Shown: piece after piece, positions 26,794 to 36,285 of the stretch | Numbering within the stretch: the stretch's first letter is position 1 | Layout of the letters: each line of letters begins with the position of its first letter | Source of the DNA: Planctomycetota bacterium | GTDB taxonomy: Bacteria; Planctomycetota; Phycisphaerae; Sedimentisphaerales; Anaerobacaceae | Assembly (NCBI GenBank): GCA_019456145.1 | Contig: VRUL01000022.1 | Location: forward strand, 1-64,000 | DNA length: 64,000 bases | Reading direction: 5' to 3' | Made by a program: the position numbers and the translations under genes | The notes under the pieces: model-generated | What the model was told of the DNA's origin: nothing | What the model saw: only the letters and a program-made list of their open reading frames with translations | Database searches by the model: none

Positions 26794-29157
26794 TTATGTT
26801 TCTGACTCTGCAAGCAGCAGCAGCTTTGATCTATCTCGCTTAGAATTTTTCCACGAGCGTGCATTCTGCACGTAATAATTGTGACCATAACGGTAGTAAC
26901 CGTCACGAACCTCAACATTACTCAGAATTGTTCCGAGCACATTTGCATTTATCTGGGCAAGTTTTTCAGTTGCCTCTCTAAGATCCGGAGCCGTAGTTTG
27001 TCCTGCGAAGCTGGTCAATATGACCGCGTCCGCCATCTTTGCCCACAGCAAGGCATCAGGAAAGGCCAGCACGGGAGGAGTATCGATAATCACGTGGTGA
27101 TACTTTTCGCTGATTGTCTTTATTCGCTGGCGCGACCCGGGCAAAGTTAATAGTTCACAGGCATCGTCTCTATTTCGTGAATCCGCCACAAGAACATCCA
27201 GCCCGATTGAAGAGACAGGATACACCGCCTGGTCAATTTTTCTTCCAAAAAGTAAATCCTGCAGGCCCCTTGATCCCCTGGGGAGATTCAACATGCGAAC
27301 AACATCAGGTTTTCTCAAGTCACCGTCTATCAGCAGAACCTTTTTCCCTGATTTGGACATACTCGTTGCCAGGTTAATGGCGAAAGTAGTTTTTCCTTCC
27401 CGCGTGCCGGGGCTTGTAACAACCAGCATTTTCGGGATTCTGTCTCCATTAAGGAGGCGTAAATTGGCACGAATAGTCTGGTAGTCACCGGCTATCTGTC
27501 TTGGGAACAGAGTCTTTTTGATGGTGTCAGAACTTGTGGTAGTTCCGATTATTCTGATACCGATTCTTTTAACGACATCTTCAGGCTTACGCAATCGAAG
27601 GTCTGCCTTGTCTCTGAGGTAAGCCAACATCATCCCACAAGCCATCGAGCCAAACATAAGTGCCATTGTGTATTTGATGCGCTTATCTCGAATAGAGGCA
27701 ATGTCAGCAGGATATGCGACGGAAATCCTTGCAGGACGCTTTTGTACCATCTCCAGTATTTGTATGCGACGGCGAATCGTATCATACATTTGTTGGTCTA
27801 AGCCTAATTGAAACTGCAATTCCTCTATATCCATTTGCCGAAGACCCACATCAATAGTCTCTGTATCCTCCTGATCGAACTTATCCTTAAACCGCTTTTC
27901 AAGGGCACTTGCTAACTCCCACTCATCCTGTATATCAGCCAGTTGCTTTTTTGTATTAAGAAGCTTTTCTTTTTCTGCCTCAGCAGCTTTCTTAGCTATG
28001 AAACTATCATACACTTTACCCACTTCCGTCTTGTGCTGCTCAATACGTTCCTTCAGTGCTTCTACCACATCAGCTTTGTTCTTAAGTTCCTGATTTGTAG
28101 GCTGTAATATCTGCTTGGTAACAATAAGTTCCTGTTCTAACCGTGCGAGATTTGCTATGAACATATTGAGGATTGGGTCGGCATTTATATACTCACGGCG
28201 CATCGGGTCGTTCGGATCTACGCCCTGTTCCACTTCAATTGCCAGTTTCTGCTGCTCAGTGGCCTGCTCTTGTGTATTTGCATCGGGCAATTCGAACCTC
28301 TCTTTGAGTACGTCCACCTGGGCTTCCAGGTCGATTCTACGTGCCTCCCATTCGGTTATTTTGGTGAGAAGCATTCCCATACGCTCCAACTTTATTTCTT
28401 GACGTTTGTCCAGGGTGGTCGACGATTTAGACCCATACTCTTTTGCCTTTGCATTAATGTTTTCACGCTGGATTTTCAATTCTCCGGCCAGAGACTTTGC
28501 CTCGCCTTCCAGAAGATTGATTGTTTGCCACTCATCTTCGCTGGAACTGGTATTTTCGACGGCCGTATACACGCTAATAAAAGCATCTGCAATTGTCTTC
28601 GCTTCTTCAGCATTTGCGCTTTTCACAGTTATTCTTATGAACTCAGTACGACGGTCAAAGGCAGCACTGATGACGCCATTTGATATTGCCTGTTTCAATA
28701 TGCTTGCCGGCTCAGGTTTTGTTTTGGAGTTCTTCAGTCTTTGCTTCAGTTTTGTGACAAAGCCGGTAGGCTCACTTTTAAAAAAGGCCAAGTTTTTGTC
28801 CGCTAAATCGCCTGCTACTCTTTCCGCTACCAGGCTGCTCGTGATTATCTCTGCCTGAGAATTCATATAGCTTTGATAAGATATCCCTCCAGTGTCTACT
28901 TCGCCTGTAATGGGATCTTGCGAAATAGGATCAACCCTTATTGCGCCTGTCACGCTGTACAAAGGCTCAATCAAAAGCCATATTGCAGGGATCCCAACTG
29001 CACACATTACAAAGAATATCAGCAACACAATGTACCAACGGCGCAGTATGCCCTTAATCATATTGGATATGGAACGGCTGTCAGATTCAGGCAACGTTTC
29101 AAAATCAGCAAGTCTCTGTTCAATTAAATGATCATGATATTTCGCTAAATCGCTCAT
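26794..29157 (-). CDS. Wzz-like chain-length protein fused to BY-type tyrosine autokinase
   Basis: A 787-aa inner-membrane protein. Membrane helices at about 40-62 and 494-514 flank a large periplasmic coiled-coil region (210-470), as in Wzz/Wzc co-polymerases. The cytoplasmic kinase follows, with Walker A at 582-590 (SPGTREGKT), Walker A' at 608-617 (LLIDGDLRKP) and Walker B at 689-695 (VIIDTPP). The tyrosine cluster at 753-762 (GYYRYGHNYY) is the autophosphorylation tail. Such proteins control polymer length and export by phosphorylation cycles with a low-molecular-weight phosphatase, which is not found in this window. It sits between the exosortase and the sugar transferase. Confidence 0.9.
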   Translation of the reverse strand: MSDLAKYHDHLIEQRLADFETLPESDSRSISNMIKGILRRWYIVLLIFFVMCAVGIPAIWLLIEPLYSVTGAIRVDPISQDPITGEVDTGGISYQSYMNSQAEIITSSLVAERVAGDLADKNLAFFKSEPTGFVTKLKQRLKNSKTKPEPASILKQAISNGVISAAFDRRTEFIRITVKSANAEEAKTIADAFISVYTAVENTSSSEDEWQTINLLEGEAKSLAGELKIQRENINAKAKEYGSKSSTTLDKRQEIKLERMGMLLTKITEWEARRIDLEAQVDVLKERFELPDANTQEQATEQQKLAIEVEQGVDPNDPMRREYINADPILNMFIANLARLEQELIVTKQILQPTNQELKNKADVVEALKERIEQHKTEVGKVYDSFIAKKAAEAEKEKLLNTKKQLADIQDEWELASALEKRFKDKFDQEDTETIDVGLRQMDIEELQFQLGLDQQMYDTIRRRIQILEMVQKRPARISVAYPADIASIRDKRIKYTMALMFGSMACGMMLAYLRDKADLRLRKPEDVVKRIGIRIIGTTTSSDTIKKTLFPRQIAGDYQTIRANLRLLNGDRIPKMLVVTSPGTREGKTTFAINLATSMSKSGKKVLLIDGDLRKPDVVRMLNLPRGSRGLQDLLFGRKIDQAVYPVSSIGLDVLVADSRNRDDACELLTLPGSRQRIKTISEKYHHVIIDTPPVLAFPDALLWAKMADAVILTSFAGQTTAPDLREATEKLAQINANVLGTILSNVEVRDGYYRYGHNYYVQNARSWKNSKRDRSKLLLLAESET

Positions 29158-29266
29158 TTTTGTTTTCCTCTACTTTTGGTTTTTATCTAATCAGAGTTCG
29201 GCCCCCATTTTGCGATCTTTTTCAAAATGAAGACCTCCCAAACTCATTGTTTGCGTTTGTAGTCAC

Positions 29267-31261
29267 TTACAATTTTTTTTGGCGTGTGATTATTATCGCT
29301 TCTTCTTTCAAAGGAATTATAGTAAGCTTTACCAAAAGCCACAGTTCAACAACAATCGCAGCCAGAGCCAATGGCATCATTGCATAGCCGCCATAATCGT
29401 GGAATATTTTCTCCCAATGCTCACCGCTGAGCACTGTAAAAGCCAGTGCTGTGATTGTTAACCGCGCCGTGTTACAAAGTAGAGCAATAGGAAGGCTTGA
29501 TGCCAGGACGATAAGCTTTTCCCACCATTCTCGCTTGACCAGCAGGACAACTAAGCCGCTAATCACGAAAAATGCGGTGATCATTCTCAATCCGTTGCAC
29601 GCCTCAGCGACTGCGACGGTTGCCTGGCCTATATGTATAATATTACCTTCCTGCATGACCTCATAGCCCATCACCTCCAGGCAGAAAACGGCTGACGAAG
29701 TGGCCCAGCTTTGCAAAGGCAATGTGACAGCGGCCTGAACCCGATTAGGCCAAGGCAGCATTAAGCACAGGAACAACAATACCATAGATACCTTTCTGAA
29801 AAGCTGCCATCCAAAGAGCATCAGCACCAACGCGGCAATACTTAGAGCGATGGACAAGTTTTCTGCTGAGCTATACAAAAAGAGCAGCCCAAAGAATCTA
29901 ACGCCCTGTGCAGCCACGAAGGCCACCAAACCCCAAACAGAAGGCTTTATAGGGCACTGAGCGATATCATGGCGTCTTGACCACAAGATATAGACAGCCA
30001 GAAAAGGAACTAAAAGACCGCTGGAATATTCGTCACTTCTTTGCCATACATTCCAAAGGCTTACAAGACCGGGCCAGTAAGACCAGAGAAATGCGATGAA
30101 AACAAGGCCGGCCACAATCCAGAGCATAATCTTTGTTTTTTGTGCCTGCACCCAGTCAGGCAACCTTTTGTTAATTTCCCCAAGCTGTAGCTGCAAAGCG
30201 TGCTGGAATCCAGCGGCGTTATTATTTACAATCTTTGATACGCAGCCTATCGAACGTTCCAGTGTTCCCTCTTGTCTAAATGGTATGGCTTTTTCTTCCA
30301 CAAAAGTATTGCCATACAGTGCCATATTGTAGTCAATCAGGCATCGCTGAATTTCACAATTCGGGCCTACCTGTGCACCATCCCAAAGCACGCTATTTAC
30401 GACAACACTATCCTTACCGATGCTAACATCACGTCCGATTACGGTTGGCCCCAAAATAACGGCGTCCTCTGAAATTCGAGCGCCATCCATAATTATCACG
30501 GGCCCGTAAATTCTCGCGCTTGGATCAACAGTAGCATCGGGTGCTATCCAGACAACTTGAGAACCTCTCCGCCTGCAGTGTTTTAAATCCGCGCTTAGTT
30601 TTGTCGTATTTTCAAGACAATTGGAAATTGCAGAGAGGTATTCCTGCCGATCTCGAAAATTTCCGGCAGGATTTGGCAATATCGCAGTATGAACAGTTTT
30701 CCCGGCACGGAGCAGTTCTGGAATTAATCCCTCCTTGATATCAAAGTAGCCATCCTTTGGGATATGTTCCAGGACACTGGTTTGGCAAATGTATATGCCT
30801 GCTGATTCGCCCAAAAGCTTTCCGTTTCCATAGACTGGATTAAACATCACAGTCAAATCAGACTGACCCTTTTTGTGAGCTTGTATAAGTACATCGATTT
30901 TCGGGGGACATACCATACTGGCAGGGAATACTATGATTAACTCGTCCTTTTTGCTATCGGCAGCATCGCGAACACACCCGGCAGTACCTGACGGCAACAG
31001 TTCGTCTAAGAATTTCAATTTCAAATGATTATTAGTGTGAATCGATTCTTCCATCAATGAACCATTACCGTTGGAACAAATAACAGTATGCTTTACGCCC
31101 TGATGCGACAGATGGCACGAGAGATGTTCCAACGCTGACTTACCCACTACCGGCCACAAGGCCGTCGGCAGGCGCGACGCCATCGGACATCGTCCAAAAT
31201 CATGACTTCCCGCAAACAAAACAGCTTTAACATTTTGTTTATTGTCAACTTGTTTATACAT
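29267..31261 (-). CDS. Exosortase fused to a nucleotidyltransferase-like/beta-helix module
   Basis: A 664-aa single reading frame. Residues 10-220 resemble an NDP-sugar pyrophosphorylase, but the usual GxGTRL...PKP signature is replaced by FAGSHDFGRCPMASRLPTALWPVVG, so nucleotide transfer is doubtful. Residues 238-320 are left-handed beta-helix hexapeptides (WIAPDATVDPSARIYGPV...). Residues 378-650 are an exosortase with about eight membrane helices. The expected catalytic Cys555 (VAEACNGLRM), Arg600 (CNTARLTITA) and His621 (HDYGGYAMMP) are all present. Exosortases cut PEP-CTERM tails and transfer the protein to the surface polymer; likely substrates are encoded at 17537 and 18241. The fusion is not typical of the family. 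An internal start near the membrane part cannot be excluded. Confidence 0.85.
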   Translation of the reverse strand: MYKQVDNKQNVKAVLFAGSHDFGRCPMASRLPTALWPVVGKSALEHLSCHLSHQGVKHTVICSNGNGSLMEESIHTNNHLKLKFLDELLPSGTAGCVRDAADSKKDELIIVFPASMVCPPKIDVLIQAHKKGQSDLTVMFNPVYGNGKLLGESAGIYICQTSVLEHIPKDGYFDIKEGLIPELLRAGKTVHTAILPNPAGNFRDRQEYLSAISNCLENTTKLSADLKHCRRRGSQVVWIAPDATVDPSARIYGPVIIMDGARISEDAVILGPTVIGRDVSIGKDSVVVNSVLWDGAQVGPNCEIQRCLIDYNMALYGNTFVEEKAIPFRQEGTLERSIGCVSKIVNNNAAGFQHALQLQLGEINKRLPDWVQAQKTKIMLWIVAGLVFIAFLWSYWPGLVSLWNVWQRSDEYSSGLLVPFLAVYILWSRRHDIAQCPIKPSVWGLVAFVAAQGVRFFGLLFLYSSAENLSIALSIAALVLMLFGWQLFRKVSMVLLFLCLMLPWPNRVQAAVTLPLQSWATSSAVFCLEVMGYEVMQEGNIIHIGQATVAVAEACNGLRMITAFFVISGLVVLLVKREWWEKLIVLASSLPIALLCNTARLTITALAFTVLSGEHWEKIFHDYGGYAMMPLALAAIVVELWLLVKLTIIPLKEEAIIITRQKKL

Positions 31262-31352
31262 AAGATATGTGCGATATTCGTATGCTTGTAAACATCTTTC
31301 AAAACCCGCGTCCAGCAGAAATCGTTCGTGGTTCCAAATTTACAATGTAGGA

Positions 31353-32456
31353 TTATGAGGTCTTTCTGATGTCTTCAGCGAGTTTCTTCAAACGTTTATC
31401 TCGAGCAACAAGAGCGGGTCTCGGTTCGAGGCCAACGATATCCAGAATATCCCTCCATCGATAAACCCAGTCATGGCGCAGAAGAGACTGGATGACATTG
31501 TTCTTTCGGATTTTTTTCAAATGCTCCGGCTGTGAATCGAGATCGGCCAAGATGTTAGCGATATCTACCGTATTATAAGGGACGTGGATCACTGCGTCAG
31601 GCCAGTCAAAATGCTTTCGGAAAGCGTCGTTTTTCGGAGGCTCCCCGATCATGACAGTACCTGAAGCTGCTCCTTCAAAAAAACGATAGCCAATTTCACT
31701 TTGCCCATGTGTCTCGAATTCCTGGTCAATCTTCGCAGCATTCGCTATAAAGTATCGACTTCGTTTGGCGATATTTGCCACTAAACTGCGGTGTGAGCGG
31801 GGATGTAAGGTGTGCATTTTAGGGACCGTGTCATAGATGTAAAAGATCTGTCCCTGTTCAGCCATCTTCAAAAGGGATTGGTGTGTTACCAGCGATTTAC
31901 GCCCGAGGCTATACACGTTGATGCATCGATGCGGAGGATCGGGATATGGGCAGAACAGAATTGCATCGACTCCGGGCGGTATGTAGAAACAGGGCCGCTG
32001 GATTGCGTCTTGAATCGATTGAACACTCGCATTGCAATTAAGCACAACATAATCAAATTGGGATAGAATCTTTAAATGACCTTTCCACTTGTGTAGCTCG
32101 CCAGCCCAAACCTCTGACAGCCAGCACACTGAAGTTCGGCAGTTCCGCTTCCATCCCTTAATTGCGTTTAACCATAGCAAGTCACTTGCGAATAGGCATT
32201 TTGCGAAGAAAAGGTCGTAGTTCCTCTTCAACCGTAGCTTTGCAATTCCAGGATTGAGAGAAGCGACGGAGAAATATCGCGCAAGTCGGTTCACAAGCTT
32301 TTGGCCAACCGCAAATAAAGAGTAAGGTTCAGGCGCAAACACCTCGACGTCGTCCATCTCACAGATCATGTCTTCGAACTCATAGTCGGCGCATCTTGAA
32401 ACTAGTCTCTGCAAGTGCCGCGGTGAGAACATACATATACGTGGCTTATTATACAT
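31353..32456 (-). CDS. CgeB-like glycosyltransferase (GT-B fold)
   Basis: A 367-aa protein with the two-domain layout of GT-B enzymes. The C-terminal part carries GYRFFEGAASGTVMIGEPPKNDAFRKHF, the nucleotide-binding segment typical of CgeB/GT1-2 proteins, preceded by YIPPGVDAILFCPYPDPP. It would transfer a sugar from a nucleotide donor to the growing lipid-linked unit on the cytoplasmic side. It is the last gene before the exosortase in transcription order and follows three methyltransferase genes. Donor and acceptor are unknown. Confidence 0.75.
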   Translation of the reverse strand: MYNKPRICMFSPRHLQRLVSRCADYEFEDMICEMDDVEVFAPEPYSLFAVGQKLVNRLARYFSVASLNPGIAKLRLKRNYDLFFAKCLFASDLLWLNAIKGWKRNCRTSVCWLSEVWAGELHKWKGHLKILSQFDYVVLNCNASVQSIQDAIQRPCFYIPPGVDAILFCPYPDPPHRCINVYSLGRKSLVTHQSLLKMAEQGQIFYIYDTVPKMHTLHPRSHRSLVANIAKRSRYFIANAAKIDQEFETHGQSEIGYRFFEGAASGTVMIGEPPKNDAFRKHFDWPDAVIHVPYNTVDIANILADLDSQPEHLKKIRKNNVIQSLLRHDWVYRWRDILDIVGLEPRPALVARDKRLKKLAEDIRKTS

Positions 32457-32510
32457 CTTTAGCAGTTACTCCCATTTGTATCCATCCAGACAATATTCTC
32501 AACGGAGACT

Positions 32511-33737
32511 TTATGCCATTTCAAATTCAGGTGCTAAGGCAAATTCTTTTATAGTATCCTGAATCTCTTTTCGGTAAATAGGATTCATAATGATAACTGT
32601 CTGAGGTTGGTACTCTTTGAGAAAGTCAGGGGCAATGACCTGCTGTCCGGTGCCGGCAATGAATTTCCCCTGCTTCCGAGGATTGACATCAACAATGTAT
32701 TCTATCTGCTCATAAGAGATGTCGAGCACGTTCAAGAAAGTAACACCCTTGGAACCTCCGCCCCAAAGTACAACCCGTTTTTTCTGTTGTGCAAGTTGCA
32801 AAAGTGTGTGCTGCCATGAATCGACTTTATCCCGATAAGCCTTATGAAACCTATTAACTAAATCCTGGATATTCGAGAAGGCCAGTTCAACATCGGCCCC
32901 GGAATTAGTTTCGGCTGCTGTCGGGCGAACCTCGATGCTCAGAAACTGACCATCATATTGTTCTGTCACATGAATCGAAGCAAAACCGACACGCATAAAA
33001 ACGTTCGCCAACGATTCTGAGGTGAAATAAGAGCAATGCTCATAGATAATATCCCACACGCCCATATCTTTGAGGGTATACAGTGCGTTTGGCACCTCAA
33101 AGTAAACCACACAGTCGGACCGCTGCCCGATAGTGCACCGAATGCTCCTGAGAAAGTCAACAGGGCTGTCAATATGTTCAAGGACATGCCGGCAGCAGAT
33201 GAAATCGACCGGCTGGCTTGTGTGCATCGTGGAATAGGTTTGAGTGATAACCTCGATAGTCGAGTCTTCGGGGTAGGCAGCAGTTTTCTCATGAGTGTAA
33301 CTGGGATCGAAACCGAGCACCCGATTGTCGCCGAGACGCTGAAGCATTGCCAGAAAATCACCCTGGCCACAACCTATTTCGATGATGTCTTTATTTCGAA
33401 GCTGATACTGCTGTATGAGGCGATTGGCGGTGTCCTCTGCATGTTTCTGAAAGCGAGGTGAAAAATGCAGTGAGTTTTCATAATCCGGAGAATATTCGAT
33501 AAGCTCAGGATCAAAGGCGACGTTATATATCAGGCCGCAATTATTACAATATGCGAGGTGAATCGGGGCACGGTGAGCAGACAACGCTTCCTCCCTCGTG
33601 TTCCATAGAACATTGCAAAAAACCGGCGCACTTTCTATCTCAAAGAAGCCTGTCATCTCCGGATGATCACAAAGAGGGCATTTTGTCTGCGTTAAGCCGC
33701 CTGTTGTTTTTGTTTGTTTATCTGCCTCGGTTCCCAT
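32511..33737 (-). CDS. SAM-dependent methyltransferase with N-terminal Cys4 motif
   Basis: A 408-aa sugar C-methyltransferase-type protein. CPLC (about 20-23) and a second Cys pair (YCNNC, about 60-64) form a likely zinc site. The Rossmann domain has the SAM-binding motif DIIEIGCGQGDF. The C-terminal segment WGGGSKGVTFLNVL...VDVNPRKQGKFIAGTGQQVIAPDF is typical of the Methyltransf_14-like domain of this group. Compared with the third enzyme (34987-36243) it lacks the YHEHLCYFS motif in exact form but keeps IIYEHCSYFTSESLA. It is 5 bp from the paralog upstream. It would add a methyl group to a nucleotide-bound keto sugar or to the glycan. Confidence 0.8.
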   Translation of the reverse strand: MGTEADKQTKTTGGLTQTKCPLCDHPEMTGFFEIESAPVFCNVLWNTREEALSAHRAPIHLAYCNNCGLIYNVAFDPELIEYSPDYENSLHFSPRFQKHAEDTANRLIQQYQLRNKDIIEIGCGQGDFLAMLQRLGDNRVLGFDPSYTHEKTAAYPEDSTIEVITQTYSTMHTSQPVDFICCRHVLEHIDSPVDFLRSIRCTIGQRSDCVVYFEVPNALYTLKDMGVWDIIYEHCSYFTSESLANVFMRVGFASIHVTEQYDGQFLSIEVRPTAAETNSGADVELAFSNIQDLVNRFHKAYRDKVDSWQHTLLQLAQQKKRVVLWGGGSKGVTFLNVLDISYEQIEYIVDVNPRKQGKFIAGTGQQVIAPDFLKEYQPQTVIIMNPIYRKEIQDTIKEFALAPEFEMA

Positions 33738-33742
33738 AGGTT

Positions 33743-34978
33743 TTATGAAACGGCAAGTAAATCAGCTTTAATGTTTAAGCGGTCAAGTTCTTCTTGTATT
33801 TCCCGGCAGTAAATTGGATTCATAACGATTATCTTATCAGGGGCGTATTGTTTGAGAAATTTCGGTGAAATGACCTGCTGTCCGGTTCCCGGCATGTTTC
33901 TACCCTGTTTATAAGGATTGATGTCCACTGTGTACTCGATTTGATTGTCCAGTTTCAAAGTCGTGAGAAAAGCTACTCCCTTTGAGCCGGAACCCCAGAT
34001 AACCACCCTTTGACCTTGGCGAGTGGCTTGCTCAACTATACCTCGCCAATAATCGATTCGACGCGAACAGTTCTCTTTAAATTCTTTAATCGCTGTGTTT
34101 AATTGTTCCAAATCATTTTCAATATCCAGGCCCATATTTGTTTGGCTCTGAGCGGGATAAGCGGTTAGTATCAGATACTGGCCGTCATAATCCAGGTAAA
34201 GATCATCGATATCGAATCCACAGGTGCGAAATAGCCTGGCTAATGAACCGGCTGTAAAATAACTGCAATGCTCATAATAGATGTCCCAGAAAGCTCCATC
34301 TCCAAGGACGCGCATAACATCAGGCAGCTCAAAGAAAATAAGTGTGTCTTTCCGGTCTCCTATTGTTTGTCGTAAAGTTTTCATAAATTGCTGTGTCGGC
34401 GCGATATGTTCCAGCGTATGACGACAGCAAATCACGTCGGCTTTTAGATGAGCGTACTTTTCTGAATAGAAGTCCCGAATAAATTCTATTTTCCCACCGG
34501 TAACATCAGGATTGCGTTCGGGGACATAGGCAGGGTCGATGCCGATGCCGCGATTGTTACCCAGCCGGCACATCAGAGCCAGGAATTCACCTTTACCACA
34601 GCCAATTTCAAGAATCGTTTTGTCACGGATGTCATATTTATCAATTATTCTTTGAGCCAGCGATTTGGCGAAGGCGTTAAAGCATTCGGAAAAACCCTGT
34701 GTCTCCTCGTAGTCGGCTGAATAGTTATGGACGCCGGGTTCAAAACGCGTGTTTGTTATAAAACCGCAGCTGGGACAGAAACCGAACTGGAGATTACCTT
34801 TTGGGTATTTTAACGCTTCGTCCTTGTTGAACATCAACAGACAACTATGAAACGGGATATCGTCAAGGCGGTAAAATACCAACAGCCCCTCCGAACTGCA
34901 GTTAGGGCAGTTCTGCTCAGGCAATTCCAAGGTGTCGAAAGAAACAGCTTTTGGCAGATTCAATGTTGTTCTGTTCAC
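33743..34978 (-). CDS. SAM-dependent methyltransferase, paralog of the next gene
   Basis: A 411-aa protein with the same plan as the gene at 32511-33737: a Cys4 site (CPNC and FCPSC), a SAM motif TILEIGCGKGEFLALM, YYEHCSYFTAGSLARLF, and a C-terminal GSGSKGVAFLTTL...DINPYKQGRNMPGTGQQVISPKF domain. The two clearly arose by tandem duplication and have since diverged. The 8-bp gap to the upstream C-methyltransferase and the 5-bp gap to the downstream paralog indicate one transcript. The specific sugar position is not predictable from sequence. Confidence 0.8.
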   Translation of the reverse strand: MNRTTLNLPKAVSFDTLELPEQNCPNCSSEGLLVFYRLDDIPFHSCLLMFNKDEALKYPKGNLQFGFCPSCGFITNTRFEPGVHNYSADYEETQGFSECFNAFAKSLAQRIIDKYDIRDKTILEIGCGKGEFLALMCRLGNNRGIGIDPAYVPERNPDVTGGKIEFIRDFYSEKYAHLKADVICCRHTLEHIAPTQQFMKTLRQTIGDRKDTLIFFELPDVMRVLGDGAFWDIYYEHCSYFTAGSLARLFRTCGFDIDDLYLDYDGQYLILTAYPAQSQTNMGLDIENDLEQLNTAIKEFKENCSRRIDYWRGIVEQATRQGQRVVIWGSGSKGVAFLTTLKLDNQIEYTVDINPYKQGRNMPGTGQQVISPKFLKQYAPDKIIVMNPIYCREIQEELDRLNIKADLLAVS

Positions 34979-34986
34979 AGTAAATC

Positions 34987-36243
34987 CTAAACGATTACAG
35001 GTTTCGGAATAGGAATGATAAACTTGCCTCCCCTGGCACGAAAGGGGGCCTGCTGTGAGAGGATTTCATCTTTAAAGTTCCAGGGCAATATCAAAACATA
35101 ATCAGGCATATCCCTCATAAGTCTGGCCGGGTCATAGATTGGAATGTGTTTTCCAGGCATATACTTGCCCTGCTTGTGGACGTTACGGTCAACCACGAAG
35201 TTGATGATGTCGGTATCAGCTTCAATGTAGTTTAGCATGATGGCACCTTTCGCTGCTGCACCATATGCTGCGATGTTCTTGCCTTTTGATTTTAAATCCT
35301 GCAGCAACTGCTGCATCTTTTTTCGAACATTCTGCACCTTTTTGCTGAAGCTGGTATAGTATTCATACTTGTCTGCGCCTGTTTCTCGCTCCTCTTCCAG
35401 GAGCTTTCGGACCGATTCCAGTACATCTTCGTATGGACTGACGAACAATCGTAATGAGCCACCATGAATAGTGAGATGCTGAATGTCGTTTAGAAAAAGC
35501 TTGTGCCGGCGGAACAGCCGAACCAAAGCTGTAACCGAGAAATAGCACAGGTGTTCATGATAAATGGTATCAAACTCACAATGGTCAATCATATCCCTGA
35601 CGTAAGGCACTTCTATAACTGCAACTCCTTTATCTTTTAACAGGACACTAATCCCTTGGACAAAACCGTTTGTGTCAGCGACATGAGCTAAAACATTGTT
35701 TGCATGGATAACATCACTTCTGCGTCCCCGGCTTACGAGTTGCTCGGCAACGTCTTCTGTGAAAAAAGTACACATCGTCGGTACGCCGACTTTTTCTGCT
35801 TCCTGTGCCGGTCCTTCAGCGGGGTCAATCCCAAGGCACGGGATTCCTTTTTCGACATAGTTCCTGAGTAAATAGCCGTCATTACTGGCCAGTTCAACCA
35901 CAAAACTGTCAGTGCCAAGCTTGCGTTTTTCTATCAGGGACAAGACGTTGTTGCGTGAATGCTCCATAAGAAAATCGGAAAACGATGAGTAGTAGGGATA
36001 ATCATCGCAGAACAGTTTCTCAGGGGACACTGTCTCGAGTATCTGCACCAGCGAGCAGCAGGAGCAAAACACTAATTCCAATGGATACATACCCTCTTGC
36101 TTACTTAGTAATTCTTCGCCAAGCAATCCATCGGAGAGAGGCATAAGTCCAAAATCAAGTATTGGTTTTAATCCTAACTCTCGACAGCTACGACACTGCG
36201 CTTTTGAGCACTTGTTCTCGAAATTGTTATGCTTTAAGATCAT
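34987..36243 (-). CDS. NDP-sugar C-methyltransferase
   Basis: A 418-aa protein of the TylC3/NovU-type C-methyltransferase family that methylates C-3 or C-5 of NDP-4-keto-deoxysugars. It shows the zinc site (CRSC and CSCC), the SAM motif FVVELASNDGYLL, the catalytic-region hallmark YHEHLCYFSVTALVRLF, and the C-terminal domain with AYGAAAKGAIMLNYI...VDRNVHKQGKYMPGKHIPI. Its neighbours encode a glucose-1-phosphate cytidylyltransferase and an NAD-dependent epimerase, so a branched, CDP-linked deoxysugar is a reasonable product. The required CDP-glucose 4,6-dehydratase is not in the window. Confidence 0.85.
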   Translation of the reverse strand: MILKHNNFENKCSKAQCRSCRELGLKPILDFGLMPLSDGLLGEELLSKQEGMYPLELVFCSCCSLVQILETVSPEKLFCDDYPYYSSFSDFLMEHSRNNVLSLIEKRKLGTDSFVVELASNDGYLLRNYVEKGIPCLGIDPAEGPAQEAEKVGVPTMCTFFTEDVAEQLVSRGRRSDVIHANNVLAHVADTNGFVQGISVLLKDKGVAVIEVPYVRDMIDHCEFDTIYHEHLCYFSVTALVRLFRRHKLFLNDIQHLTIHGGSLRLFVSPYEDVLESVRKLLEEERETGADKYEYYTSFSKKVQNVRKKMQQLLQDLKSKGKNIAAYGAAAKGAIMLNYIEADTDIINFVVDRNVHKQGKYMPGKHIPIYDPARLMRDMPDYVLILPWNFKDEILSQQAPFRARGGKFIIPIPKPVIV

Positions 36244-36285
36244 AGAAAGTTCCTTTCACATCAGATGTCTATACTGTTGCTTGCT

